Source of the DNA: G965212025 sp965212025
Lineage (GTDB): Bacteria; Pseudomonadota; Gammaproteobacteria; Poriferisulfidales; Oxydemutatoraceae
Assembly (NCBI GenBank): GCA_965212025.1
Contig: OZ243039.1
Span: forward strand, 1,178,001-1,242,000
Direction of reading: 5' to 3'
Length of the DNA: 64,000 nucleotides
The notes under the pieces are model-generated. The model was given only the letters and a program-made list of their open reading frames with translations, searched no databases and was not told the DNA's origin. Below are positions 44,508 to 53,302 of this stretch, one piece after another. Position numbers and translations under genes: made by a program. Numbering within the stretch: the stretch's first letter is position 1; each line of letters opens with the position of its first letter.

Positions 44508-46058
44508 ATGGGTATACAGGAACGACTTGTAATTTTTGATACAACTTTGCGTGATGGCGAACAAAGCCCTGGCGCTTCCATGATCAAGGCTGAGAAACTC
44601 AGAATTGCGAAAGCGCTTGAGCTGTTACAGGTGGATGTCATCGAAGCCGGCTTCCCGGTGGCGAGTGTTGATGACTTTGCTGCAGTACAGGAAATTGCGC
44701 AGTGCATTAAAGCGTGTACAGTTTGCGCGTTGTCGCGCGCGGTTGAGCGTGACATCAAGAGTGCTGCAGAGGCGCTGCAAGGAGGGGAGCGAACGCGTAT
44801 TCACACCTTCATAGCTACTTCTCCCGTTCACATGCAGACCAAGCTGAGAATGACTCCGGATCAAGTGCTTGAGCGCGCTGTTGCTGCGGTGCGGCTGGCC
44901 AGAAATTTTACCGATGACGTTGAGTTTTCGCCGGAGGATGCTGGGCGGTCGGAGATCGGGTTTCTGTGCCGGGTTATATCAGCGGTTATTGACGCCGGTG
45001 CAACAGTCATCAATATCCCGGACACGGTGGGATATAGCGTTCCCGAGCAGTTTGGGGCGCTGATGAAGGAGCTTCGCGCCCGTGTTCCGAATTCTGACCG
45101 GGTCGTTTTTTCGGCGCACTGCCATAACGATTTGGGTCTGGCGGTGGCGAATTCGCTCGCGGCAGTGAGTAATGGGGCTCGTCAGGTGGAGTGCACGATT
45201 AACGGGCTTGGAGAAAGAGCCGGGAATGCTTCCCTTGAAGAGATTGTAATGGCGTTGCGTACGCGCTTTGATGCTTTTGGTCTCACGACCGGCATTGATA
45301 CCAAGCGCATCGTTCCTACTTCACGTCTGGTGTCGAATATTACCGGTTTCCCGGTACAGCCAAATAAAGCAATTGTGGGGGTAAATGCTTTTGCGCACGA
45401 GTCTGGCATACACCAGGATGGGGTTTTGAAGAAAAGGGAGACTTACGAAATTATGCGTGCGGAGGACGTTGGCTGGAAAGAAAACCGCATCGTACTCGGC
45501 AAACATTCAGGTCGCAACGCTTTACGCACGTGCCTGAGTGGCATGGGGGTGAATTTTGAAGACGAGGCACAATTCGCTGAAATCTTTGCCCGCTTCAAAG
45601 CGCTTGCGGATCGCAAACACACCATTTATGACGCGGATCTGCATGCATTGGTCAGTGAGATTGGGTTTGAACAAAGTTTTGAGTGTTATCGGCTTGTTGC
45701 CTTGAAAGCGACCTCACAAACAGGCGTGACGCCCACCTCTGTTGTGAAATTGAAAATTGGTGACGACGAACATGAGGCGGTATCGTCTGGCAGCGGGTCT
45801 GTCGATGCGACCTTCAAGGCTATTGAGTCGCTGGTTAACAGCGGTAGTGAGTTGTTACTTTATTCGGTAAACAACATCACGACGGGTACGGACTCACAGG
45901 GGGAAGTTACGGTACGTCTTACCCGGAAAGGCAGAATCGTGAACGGACTGGGCTCTGATACGGATGTCGTGATTGCGTCTGCGCGCGCTTATGTGAATGC
46001 CCTGAACAAGCTGGAAAGCAATATTTCGGGTTCCGCTTTGCGCGCGGAAAATATTTAA
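44508..46058 (+). CDS. leuA: 2-isopropylmalate synthase
   Basis: Condenses acetyl-CoA with 2-oxoisovalerate in leucine synthesis. The 516-residue sequence has the full signature: IFDTTLRDGEQSPGASM, the divalent metal His pair (FSAHCHNDLGLAVANSLAAV), GLGERAGNASLEEIVMAL, and NAFAHESGIHQDGVLK; the C-terminal regulatory domain (VVKLKIGDDEHEAVSSGSGSVDATFKAI) is present, so leucine feedback is expected. Citramalate synthases share the N-terminal half, but length and C-terminus favour LeuA. The next gene, a CitG/MdcB-like protein, starts 22 bases downstream, and fae follows, so leucine and C1 genes share a transcript. Confidence 0.95.
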   Translation: MGIQERLVIFDTTLRDGEQSPGASMIKAEKLRIAKALELLQVDVIEAGFPVASVDDFAAVQEIAQCIKACTVCALSRAVERDIKSAAEALQGGERTRIHTFIATSPVHMQTKLRMTPDQVLERAVAAVRLARNFTDDVEFSPEDAGRSEIGFLCRVISAVIDAGATVINIPDTVGYSVPEQFGALMKELRARVPNSDRVVFSAHCHNDLGLAVANSLAAVSNGARQVECTINGLGERAGNASLEEIVMALRTRFDAFGLTTGIDTKRIVPTSRLVSNITGFPVQPNKAIVGVNAFAHESGIHQDGVLKKRETYEIMRAEDVGWKENRIVLGKHSGRNALRTCLSGMGVNFEDEAQFAEIFARFKALADRKHTIYDADLHALVSEIGFEQSFECYRLVALKATSQTGVTPTSVVKLKIGDDEHEAVSSGSGSVDATFKAIESLVNSGSELLLYSVNNITTGTDSQGEVTVRLTRKGRIVNGLGSDTDVVIASARAYVNALNKLESNISGSALRAENI

Positions 46059-46080
46059 CGGCGTCAGACTCTCCCGCCGT

Positions 46081-47013
46081 ATGACCCTGACAGGGGCGAC
46101 CATCGGTGTCAGACGTGCGGCGTTGTCGCAAGCGTCTGTGCGAGACTGCTTCCTGACGGCCTGCGCGCTTGATGTGGAGGCGTTTAAGCCTGGAAATGTC
46201 AGTGTCAATAGTGCCGGGCATGGCATGGTTTCCGAAGATTTCGAGCTGGCGGCGGAGGCATGTGCGGACTACGTGTGTGCTCTCGACATGACACTTGGAG
46301 AAAGGATACTTTCGGCCATTCAGGCCACTCGGGCTGTGGTCGACAAAAACGTCAATCTGGGCATTGTTCTGGTTTGCGCCCCCCTGGCGCAGGCTGCTCT
46401 GACTTGTTCGAAAAACCAGTCACTCAAGCAATCGCTTGCCACAGTATTAGGCCAGACAACCGTACGTGACGCGGAACAGGTTTATGAAGCCATCAGACTG
46501 GCGGAGCCCGGAGGGCTGGGGGAAGTAACTTCTCAGGATATTAGGCAGACTCCCTCCGTCAACCTGGTTGAGGCCATGAGGTTCGGACAGCACCGTGACC
46601 GTATTGCCGAGCAGTACGTAAATGGTTACCGGGAGGTCTTTGATGTAGTCATTCCCACCTTGCTTGAATTTCGGTCTCGGTGGGGATACCATCAACTCGC
46701 TTTGACGTGTACCTTCCTGAAAGTGCTCGCAAGGCTTACCGACACCCACATCGTTAAAAAGTACGGGGAGGTGGTCGCTGTGGAAGTTGGTAAGCGTGCA
46801 ATGTTTGTCCTTGCTCGGTTGTGTGAATGTGAGTTGCGCGGACGGGGCTTGCGGTTCCTTTTTGATTTGGACGCTTCGTTTAAGCGGCGCGGAATCAATC
46901 CGGGAACGACGGCAGACTTGTTGATTGCGGGAGTTTTTTTTACAGGTATCGGTTTTTGCGCAGGCTACCAATGGGGTATAGCGCATACAAGCTGGTGCCG
47001 ACTTGAAAAGTGA
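46081..47013 (+). CDS. CitG/MdcB-like triphosphoribosyl-dephospho-CoA synthase family protein
   Basis: A 310-residue protein of the family that makes 2'-(5''-triphosphoribosyl)-3'-dephospho-CoA. Visible motifs are EAFKPGNVSVNSAGHGM, DKNVNLGIVLVCAPLAQAA, and GINPGTTADLLIAGVFF. No citrate or malonate decarboxylase genes are near, so the classical role is unlikely. Related proteins sit beside fae or other H4MPT genes in methylotrophs, so a role in cofactor assembly is inferred. It overlaps by a few bases the region just upstream of fae, 10 bases from the true fae start, and follows leuA. Confidence 0.85.
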   Translation: MTLTGATIGVRRAALSQASVRDCFLTACALDVEAFKPGNVSVNSAGHGMVSEDFELAAEACADYVCALDMTLGERILSAIQATRAVVDKNVNLGIVLVCAPLAQAALTCSKNQSLKQSLATVLGQTTVRDAEQVYEAIRLAEPGGLGEVTSQDIRQTPSVNLVEAMRFGQHRDRIAEQYVNGYREVFDVVIPTLLEFRSRWGYHQLALTCTFLKVLARLTDTHIVKKYGEVVAVEVGKRAMFVLARLCECELRGRGLRFLFDLDASFKRRGINPGTTADLLIAGVFFTGIGFCAGYQWGIAHTSWCRLEK

Positions 47014-47023
47014 GGAATTGTCA

Positions 47024-47545
47024 ATGACACAACGTGTGATGGTCGGAGAGGCCCTGGTAAATGATGCGGATCCATCGAAAACGATGGCAGAAATAGCTCA
47101 TATAGACCTGCTAATCGGAGGTAGAGGCTCGGCTGTCGAGTCTGCCTTCTGTAATGGTCTGGTAAATAACAAGGATGGATTTACATCGCTGCTGGCGGTG
47201 ATTGCCCCCAATTTACCTTGCAAGCCGAACACCATGATGTTCAACAAAGTGACCATCAAAGGTGCCAGTCAGGCAGTGCAAATGTTTGGCCCCGCTCAGG
47301 CCTCCATTGCCAAAGCGGTTCAGGACTCTGTAGCCGAGGGGGTTATCCCCATGGATCAGGCTGATGACCTTTTTATTTGCGTTGGTGTTTTTATTCACTG
47401 GGAAGCGAAAGATAACGCAGCGATCTACGAAAATAATTACAAAGCAACAAAAGCTGCAATTGGATCTGCCTTGAGAGGTGAACCGTCTGCTGCCAAAGCG
47501 ACGGCCGAAAAAGATCAGGTTGAACACCCGTTCAAAGGCTTTTAG
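47024..47545 (+). CDS. fae: formaldehyde-activating enzyme
   Basis: Catalyses the condensation of formaldehyde with tetrahydromethanopterin to methylene-H4MPT, the first step of formaldehyde detoxification and oxidation. The 173-residue sequence has EALVNDADPSKTMAEIAHID, VESAFCNGL, LAVIAPNLPCKPNTMMFNKVTIK and QMFGPAQASIAKAVQDSV, all hallmarks of Fae, including the catalytic His. The ATG at 47024 is chosen because AGGA lies 8 bases before it; a longer frame from a TTG at 47003 is less likely. An efficient terminator follows the stop. As an abundant enzyme it would be highly expressed. Confidence 0.97.
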   Translation: MTQRVMVGEALVNDADPSKTMAEIAHIDLLIGGRGSAVESAFCNGLVNNKDGFTSLLAVIAPNLPCKPNTMMFNKVTIKGASQAVQMFGPAQASIAKAVQDSVAEGVIPMDQADDLFICVGVFIHWEAKDNAAIYENNYKATKAAIGSALRGEPSAAKATAEKDQVEHPFKGF

Positions 47546-48308
47546 GCTTTTGTCCCGGGAGCAGTTTGAAGCTGCTCCCGCTTTTTTCTCGTGAGGTTTT
47601 GGGGGCTTCTGGGTTGTTGCTACTTGGCGTGGCTTGGAGGATAGTCCCTTCGTAAATTGTGTTGGATGCCAGCACACCGTAGGCACCCGCTTTCTTGGCA
47701 GACAGTATATCTGCCAAGTTTCGGGCACCGCCTCCAATGATCAGTTTTTTGTTTCTCGCGTGTTTTGGCACGGACTGGATTCTTGCCAGTTCGAGACCGC
47801 ATTGGTTTCCGACATTTCCGAGAGAGAGGAAAATCACCTCCTTGGGCCAGCATGAGCAGTCTGCGTGGGTTACTGTCGGACCGAGCTGTTTGTTCTGGAG
47901 GGTATCCAGAGAAAGTATCCAGCGACACCCACGGTCTAGTAACCTTGCAGGAAGTGTTTCGTCAGTCAGGGTTTCTGTCGCTACGATGGGAATGCACCTG
48001 GAAAATTGGTTCAATTCGTGCAAGTCCTGTGAGGTTCTTATTCCCGCGTCAAGCCAGAACTCGCAGTCCGGGTAGAGTTCGGTAATTTCCTGGATAGGCC
48101 TTTTATTGGCTTCTCTTCCTTCTATGGCATCAAGGTCTGCGATATAAAATACTTTGAACTTCCCGTTTTCGCGCATTCTTTTTACGATATCGGCAAGCTC
48201 TGAACGAGGGAAATGTGCCGTTTTTACGGGCTGATAAAGTGCGCGGTTCCCACCGGTGGCGCGCACCACCAGATTTTCCTTCAAATCCAGAGCCGGGATG
48301 ATCAGCAT
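47532..48308 (-). CDS. HisA/ProFAR isomerase-related protein of the C1 cofactor cluster
   Basis: A 258-residue TIM-barrel related to HisA: MLIIPALDLKENLVVRATGG at the N-terminus, FYIADLDAIEG, FWLDAGIRTSQDLHEL and LIIGGGARNLADILSAKKAGAYGVLASN with the C-terminal phosphate-binding loop. The usual HisA catalytic set is only partly kept, and genuine his genes are absent, so it is the methylotroph/archaeal variant found near fae and mfn genes. Its reaction is not known to me. The last 14 bases overlap the end of fae, and the fae terminator lies inside its 3' coding region. Confidence 0.8.
   Translation of the reverse strand: MLIIPALDLKENLVVRATGGNRALYQPVKTAHFPRSELADIVKRMRENGKFKVFYIADLDAIEGREANKRPIQEITELYPDCEFWLDAGIRTSQDLHELNQFSRCIPIVATETLTDETLPARLLDRGCRWILSLDTLQNKQLGPTVTHADCSCWPKEVIFLSLGNVGNQCGLELARIQSVPKHARNKKLIIGGGARNLADILSAKKAGAYGVLASNTIYEGTILQATPSSNNPEAPKTSREKSGSSFKLLPGQKPKSL
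47556..47588 (+). terminator. rho-independent terminator of fae
   Basis: A 9-bp perfect stem CGGGAGCAG/CTGCTCCCG with a 7-base loop, followed by CTTTTTTC. It begins 11 bases after the fae stop codon. It is also part of the last coding codons of the converging HisA-like gene. Confidence 0.9.
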
Positions 48309-48402
48309 CGCGAGAGGTATTTAGCAGGTGAAGCAAAGCAACTTGCAAATCGCACGTTTTCGCAGTGCCGCCTGACGATACAAACCATGGTCTCAGGGTA
48401 CC

Positions 48403-49371
48403 GTGAAAGTTCTGGTTTTTGAATTCTTCACCGGGGTGGCGCACGCCGACCTCTGTTTGGGAGAGGCAGCATACCGGGAAGCCAATTTAATGACCATTGC
48501 TTTATGCAGTGATCTGGCCGCCTTGGAAGATATTGAAGTCAGCGTGTTTCGCGATAAGAGATTGCCAAGTCTGGATCTTGATATCCCGGTTTTAACGGCC
48601 GCGGTTGGTGAGGACTGGTTTGCTCGCCTGGAAAACGAGTTGCTTGAGTTTGACGCTTTATGGCCAGTCGTCCCGGAGTCTTGGGGGTTATTGGAAAAGG
48701 TGTCCGCTTTATGTGAAAGCAAAGGCAAGTTGCTACTCAACTCTTCTTCCAGCGCTGTAGCCGTGACGGCCAGTAAATATCAGACCTCGCAAGTGCTTGG
48801 CCATCACCGTGTGCCCTGTATTTTTACGGGATTACTCAGGTATAAGCCATATCCGCCTGGTCAGGTGGTGGTCAAGCCGGACGATGGTTTTTCCTCCGGA
48901 ATGACCCGTGTTTATTCATCCAGTTCGGAGATAGCCAAGGATACTCCCAGGACGCACGTTGTACAGCCATACATTTCGGGAGAGCCGGCGAGTCTTAGCG
49001 TGGTAGCGGGAGAAAAGCAGTGCTGTCTGGTAGGAATCAACCGTCAAGTCATGGAGCGTAGAGGGGACGAGCTGCGCTTGCATTGTTGCAAGGTCAACGC
49101 GTACGCCGAACTGGGGAGAGACCGTTTTCAGCCTCTGGTTGAAAGAATTTACGCAATCATTCCCGGCTTACAGGGGTTTTTTGGAATTGACATCATCTTG
49201 CAAAAAGAGAAAACGATTGTTGTGGAAATTAATCCACGATTGACGGCTCCTTACGTGAAATTGAGCGATTCTTTGGGTGTAAACGTTGCCGAGCTGGTTT
49301 TGAAAGCCGTGACTGGCCAACATTTTAAGCAGCCGTCTCTCAAGCACGCCAAATCATTTGATGTTTTATGA
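48403..49371 (+). CDS. ATP-grasp ligase, MfnD-like (tyramine/tyrosine-glutamate ligase type)
   Basis: A 322-residue ATP-grasp protein. KYQTSQVLGHHRVPCIF, VVVKPDDGFSSGMTRVYSS, THVVQPYISGEPASLSVV, and FFGIDIILQKEKTIVVEINPRLT contain the nucleotide and metal ligands. In archaea MfnD joins glutamate to tyramine in methanofuran synthesis, and related genes lie in methylotroph methylofuran clusters. Its position directly upstream of the mfnF-like gene, with which it overlaps (ATGA), supports that role; whether it acts on tyrosine or tyramine is unknown. GTG start with AGGG 5 bases upstream. Confidence 0.8.
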   Translation: MKVLVFEFFTGVAHADLCLGEAAYREANLMTIALCSDLAALEDIEVSVFRDKRLPSLDLDIPVLTAAVGEDWFARLENELLEFDALWPVVPESWGLLEKVSALCESKGKLLLNSSSSAVAVTASKYQTSQVLGHHRVPCIFTGLLRYKPYPPGQVVVKPDDGFSSGMTRVYSSSSEIAKDTPRTHVVQPYISGEPASLSVVAGEKQCCLVGINRQVMERRGDELRLHCCKVNAYAELGRDRFQPLVERIYAIIPGLQGFFGIDIILQKEKTIVVEINPRLTAPYVKLSDSLGVNVAELVLKAVTGQHFKQPSLKHAKSFDVL

Positions 49372-50405
49372 GCATTTCCTATATAGGCTGGGATGTTGGT
49401 GGTGCGCACCTGAAGGTTGCACAGCTTTCCGCTGATGTATCTGTCTCTGTGGTTCGACAATTGCCTTGTCCTTTGTGGAAGGGGATGTCAAATCTTCGGC
49501 AGGCGGTAAGCAAAATATTGCGCTTGACTGGCAATGGACGGGTCAGGCATGCCGTGACGATGAGTGGGGAAATGGCAGACTGCTTCCCCGACCGCGATGT
49601 TGGCGTTCAGGCTATTCTTTCCTGCCTTTGTGAGCATTTGGGCAGTGAGTTCGCGGTGTACTCCTGCCGCTCCGGGCTACTTGACCGTAACGAAGCTGTC
49701 AAGCGAACTGTGGAAGTGGCTTCTGCAAACTGGCACGCTACCGGCAGTACGTTGGCCGTGAAGTTACATTCGGGTTTGCTCGTGGACATTGGGAGCACGA
49801 CGACGGATATCGTTCCTTTTGCGGGTTCCAAAGTCGTGGCGGCGGCAGAAAACGACAGGCAACGTCTGGTGCGCGGAGAACTGCTGTACACGGGAGTCGT
49901 ACGTACCTCTTTGTTATCGCTGGCTGATTCCTGTTTATTTATGGGGGACAGGATGCCTATGGTTGCGGAGGATTTTGCGACCATGTCTGATGTTTGGCGA
50001 ATTCTGGGAGATTTACCGGTCACGGCTGACCAGTTTCCAAGCTGTGATGGGGCACCAAAAACAAAATCGGGCAGCGCTCGCAGGTTGGCCAGGATGTTCG
50101 CCCAGGACTATGATGGAGACTTTCAAAAATGGCATACGGTCGCAAGCTTTTTTGCGCAGGTACAAAAGCACCGCATTAAGCAGGCCATTCTGGCTTTGCT
50201 TTCCCGACCCGGAATCGCTAAAGACGCTCCAATAGTGGGGGCAGGAACCGGCCGCTTTCTGCTGCGGTGTGTTGCCCGGGAAATCGGGCGCGCCTATTTG
50301 GAATTTTCAGATTGTGTGAGTGCTGGGCGTTTGCAAAGCGAAACAACCAGCGAGCACGCCAGTGCTGTGGCAGTGGCGCTATTGTTGAGAGGCCAGTTTG
50401 CTTGA
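49368..50405 (+). CDS. mfnF: MfnF-like H4MPT/methylofuran-linked protein (hydantoinase/oxoprolinase-like fold)
   Basis: A 345-residue member of the H4MPT-linked C1-transfer family, related to hydantoinase/oxoprolinase ASKHA proteins: ISYIGWDVGGAHLKVAQL is the first phosphate-binding motif, HSGLLVDIGSTTTDIVPF the second, and APIVGAGTGRFLLRCVAREIG the adenosine site. The archaeal member MfnF couples the furan and phenol parts of methanofuran. Start codon overlaps the stop of the ATP-grasp gene by 4 bases, and the pabB start overlaps its end by 8 bases, indicating a coupled operon. Confidence 0.85.
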   Translation: MSISYIGWDVGGAHLKVAQLSADVSVSVVRQLPCPLWKGMSNLRQAVSKILRLTGNGRVRHAVTMSGEMADCFPDRDVGVQAILSCLCEHLGSEFAVYSCRSGLLDRNEAVKRTVEVASANWHATGSTLAVKLHSGLLVDIGSTTTDIVPFAGSKVVAAAENDRQRLVRGELLYTGVVRTSLLSLADSCLFMGDRMPMVAEDFATMSDVWRILGDLPVTADQFPSCDGAPKTKSGSARRLARMFAQDYDGDFQKWHTVASFFAQVQKHRIKQAILALLSRPGIAKDAPIVGAGTGRFLLRCVAREIGRAYLEFSDCVSAGRLQSETTSEHASAVAVALLLRGQFA

Positions 50406-51798
50406 AGGGCTGTTAACCGAAAAGATTCCCTATTTCCCAGATAGTGCCGTTCTGTTTGAGCGAATTGCCGTTTTGCCAGGGGCGGTGTTTTTGGACAGTG
50501 GAAACCACCAAGGCAGACAAGGGGACTTTGATTTCTTCACGGCTCAGCCTGAGGTCTTCCTGGTCAGCAACAGTTCCCGTACCGAGGTGTGGCGAAATGG
50601 TGTTGCCCAAGTCTGTCACAACCATGACCCGATAGCGTTGCTGGCTTCCATGCTTGGGTCGCCGCTACCGCGGCAGGCTGAGTTTCCTTTTTTGACCGGA
50701 GCGATAGGGTTCTTTAGCTACGACTATGGTCGTCGCTTGGAAAAAATGCCGAGTCTGGCGATAGATGCGCAGAAATTACCCGATATGGCATTCGGTATTT
50801 ATGACTGGGTGGTGATGGTTGACCACCGCGAACGGACGGCGATGTTGGTTGGTCTGCCGGGTGCCAGCGAAAAAAGATTTAATCAGGCAAGCCGGCTTTT
50901 GAAGAAGACTGATCCGCCCGCCCGTTTGTCTCCTTTTATGGCAAGGACGGAACTGCGTTCGAACATGAGCAAGGAGGAATATTTGCGCAAGTTTGACGCA
51001 GTTATGAAGTATGTCCGTGAGGGCGATTGCTATCAGGTTAATCTGGCTCAGAAATTCAGCCTTACAGTTTCGGGGGATGCGTGGTTGGCGTACCGAAAGC
51101 TTCGTGAATTGAGCCCTGCTCCTTATTCCGCATATTTGAACTTTGGCATGCTGGAATTACTGTGCGTTTCTCCGGAAAAATTTTTGAGCTCTCGCTCTGG
51201 AAGCGTGGTGACTTGTCCCATCAAGGGGACACGCCCGCGCTTCAAGGATGGGAAACGGGACATGGCAGCACTCAGGGAACTGAAAAACAGCGAAAAAGAC
51301 CGAGCGGAAAACCTGATGATTGTTGATTTGCTCAGGAATGATGTCAGTAAAAACTGTCGTCACGATTCCGTGGAAGTCCACAGTCTTTTCGAAGTGCAAA
51401 GCTATGCCAACGTCCATCACATGGTCAGTACGGTCAAGGGGCATCTGGCACCACAGAAAAACGTTTTTGATTTGTTGCGCGGCTGTTTCCCGGGAGGTTC
51501 GGTCACCGGAGTTCCCAAGGTACGAGCCATGGAAATTATTGAAGAACTCGAGCCGCATCGTCGTGGTGTTTATTGTGGTGCGATTGGTTATTTCAGTCGT
51601 TGTGGAAGTATGGAGTTCAACATTGCCATTCGAACCGCTGTACACAAAGATGGCGAATTTGTATTTTATGGTGGTGGCGGGCTGGTTGCAGATTCGAATG
51701 GTTCGGCTGAATATCAGGAAACCCTGGACAAGGTGTCGCCTTTTTTCCGTATGCTTGGTGGCTCTGCTGAAAAGTTTCTCGACAGACAAGACGAATGA
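50398..51798 (+). CDS. pabB: aminodeoxychorismate synthase component I
   Basis: Converts chorismate and ammonia to 4-amino-4-deoxychorismate on the way to p-aminobenzoate. A 466-residue chorismate-binding enzyme: YQVNLAQKFSLTVSGDAW, LLCVSPEKFL, TCPIKGTRPRFKDG with the Lys of the PIKGT motif that marks PabB rather than anthranilate synthase (PIAGT), and GCFPGGSVTGVPKVRAMEIIEELEP. It is embedded in the methylofuran operon with overlaps on both sides, unlike the usual folate context. pABA is the co-substrate of beta-RFAP synthase, so this copy probably feeds methanopterin synthesis. TTG start. No PabA or PabC gene is in the window. Confidence 0.93.
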   Translation: MLEGLLTEKIPYFPDSAVLFERIAVLPGAVFLDSGNHQGRQGDFDFFTAQPEVFLVSNSSRTEVWRNGVAQVCHNHDPIALLASMLGSPLPRQAEFPFLTGAIGFFSYDYGRRLEKMPSLAIDAQKLPDMAFGIYDWVVMVDHRERTAMLVGLPGASEKRFNQASRLLKKTDPPARLSPFMARTELRSNMSKEEYLRKFDAVMKYVREGDCYQVNLAQKFSLTVSGDAWLAYRKLRELSPAPYSAYLNFGMLELLCVSPEKFLSSRSGSVVTCPIKGTRPRFKDGKRDMAALRELKNSEKDRAENLMIVDLLRNDVSKNCRHDSVEVHSLFEVQSYANVHHMVSTVKGHLAPQKNVFDLLRGCFPGGSVTGVPKVRAMEIIEELEPHRRGVYCGAIGYFSRCGSMEFNIAIRTAVHKDGEFVFYGGGGLVADSNGSAEYQETLDKVSPFFRMLGGSAEKFLDRQDE

Positions 51799-52379
51799 GC
51801 GCTTTCAGCGATCCCGGGGGCAGTGGTGCTGGCAAATTATGGGTGGTCAAAGTGGGTGGCAGTCTGTGTCGTCGTGATGATTTGACTCGGATCATCAGGC
51901 GTGTTGCCAATATGGCTTGTCCCCCCGTAGTGGTTCCCGGGGGTGGCTACTTTGCGGATCAGGTGCGTTCGGCGCAGCGGCGGTTGCCTTTCAGTGAACA
52001 GGCAGCGCACCGAATGGCGGTGTTGGGCATGCACCAGTATGGTTACATGATCGCCGACTTGGCGGGACTGAAAACGACGAACAGCACAGAGACACTACGG
52101 GGTGGTGAGGTGTATTTACCTCCTGTCGAAGTGGTTGCAAAAGCTTTGCCGGCAAGCTGGTCGGTGACTTCTGATTCCATCGCCGCGTGGTTGGCTCTGA
52201 AAATAGCAGCAGATTTCCTGGTACTGCTAAAGCCTGTAGCGAAAGAATTGGTTGGCGGTCATAACTCCCTGACAGATGAATATTTTCCCGTGCTTGCTGC
52301 TCGTGGATTACGTCATATGGTGCTTGGTGCAGATGAGTGGTTTGAGTTTCAGCCATACGAATCGCCTGTGGAAAACTGA
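51795..52379 (+). CDS. mfnE: amino-acid-kinase-fold kinase, MfnE-like
   Basis: A 194-residue aspartate/glutamate/uridylate-kinase fold protein: LWVVKVGGSLCRRDDL, PPVVVPGGGYFADQVR and WSVTSDSIAAWLALKI are the nucleotide and phosphoryl-acceptor motifs. Archaeal MfnE phosphorylates 5-(aminomethyl)-3-furanmethanol phosphate in methanofuran synthesis; its methylotroph relatives are in this same gene order. Its start overlaps the pabB stop (ATGA). It is the last gene of the mfnD-mfnF-pabB-mfnE operon. It converges on the mfnB gene, from which it is separated by 137 bases. Confidence 0.85.
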   Translation: MSAFSDPGGSGAGKLWVVKVGGSLCRRDDLTRIIRRVANMACPPVVVPGGGYFADQVRSAQRRLPFSEQAAHRMAVLGMHQYGYMIADLAGLKTTNSTETLRGGEVYLPPVEVVAKALPASWSVTSDSIAAWLALKIAADFLVLLKPVAKELVGGHNSLTDEYFPVLAARGLRHMVLGADEWFEFQPYESPVEN

Positions 52380-52516
52380 ACCAGGTGCCAAGTCCAGAAA
52401 GACGTTCACGACCCAGCTTCCAATGCGGGTTTTTGTTTCGACCCGATGGCTAAGGGGAGGCTTCGCTCTCTTTCTAAAGCGGTTTGCCACCAAGACTGAG
52501 GGGCATTATGAGTGGC

Positions 52517-53302
52517 TCAGACCTGGAGTGTATTCGCTTTTCCCGTGTGCCCGGATACGTTGCCTTTGGTGGATGAGTCTGGCTGGGATTCAACCCGCTC
52601 TTTCCTGTCACTGTTTTGCTGGTTCGCTTGCTCAAGTAGCGATTTGATTTTCTTTACTGACTCGACGCAAATGGAGCCGGAGCGTAAATTGTTGGCGCAC
52701 AATGCAGTTCTGAACCCCAAATAGTCTGGCTCCAGTGCGGCAAGAGGTTTTACATCTTCCTGTTTTAGCGAGCCGGCTACTCCACAAAAAAGTGAAAGGT
52801 CGTGTGCCTGTTTAATAAAAGAGACTTGTTGTTTTCGCGTTAGCAGGCTTCGTATGCCTCCGGCACCTTTATCGGCGGTGTCTAACATCACTCCGGCAAA
52901 CCCGGCTTGTTTCAGTATCGTGCACGGACCTTCAAAATCCACCAGCCGATCGGCGAACAACACGCCAACCAGAGGAATTTGCGAGGCGAGCTGACGTAAC
53001 GCTCCGGGATAACTTTCCAGGTAAACGGGAGAGAAAAAGCCGATTTTGACGAAATCAACTCCAGTGGTCATGAGTGCCCGGATCTTCTCAACCGCCGGTT
53101 CCGGGTGTGTGGGTAAATTCCCTGCGGTGGCACTGACTTTGGCGCGCTTGGCGACCAGAGCCACTATCTGTCGTATCACACTTATGTCCAAGGCTCCCAA
53201 AGCACCGTCAGCGGGATCTTTCAGGTCCAGTACGTCTACCGACAGTTCCAGAACAGTTTGCGCTTCTGAATAATCGCGAACACTGGCTAGCAGGCCGGTC
53301 AT
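52517..53302 (-). CDS. mfnB: (5-formylfuran-3-yl)methyl phosphate synthase
   Basis: Builds the furan ring of methanofuran/methylofuran from two glyceraldehyde-3-phosphate molecules. The 261-residue sequence fits the family: MTGLLASVRDYSEAQTVLE, the Schiff-base lysine motif VDVLDLKDPADGALGAL, KVSATAGNLPTHPE, GVDFVKIGFF and VMLDTADKGAGG. About 25 extra hydrophilic residues at the C-terminus (SDRKERVESQPDSS) are unusual. Its ATG overlaps the TGA of the DUF447 gene. Without MfnC in this window the aminotransferase step must be encoded elsewhere. Confidence 0.92.
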   Translation of the reverse strand: MTGLLASVRDYSEAQTVLELSVDVLDLKDPADGALGALDISVIRQIVALVAKRAKVSATAGNLPTHPEPAVEKIRALMTTGVDFVKIGFFSPVYLESYPGALRQLASQIPLVGVLFADRLVDFEGPCTILKQAGFAGVMLDTADKGAGGIRSLLTRKQQVSFIKQAHDLSLFCGVAGSLKQEDVKPLAALEPDYLGFRTALCANNLRSGSICVESVKKIKSLLEQANQQNSDRKERVESQPDSSTKGNVSGHTGKANTLQV

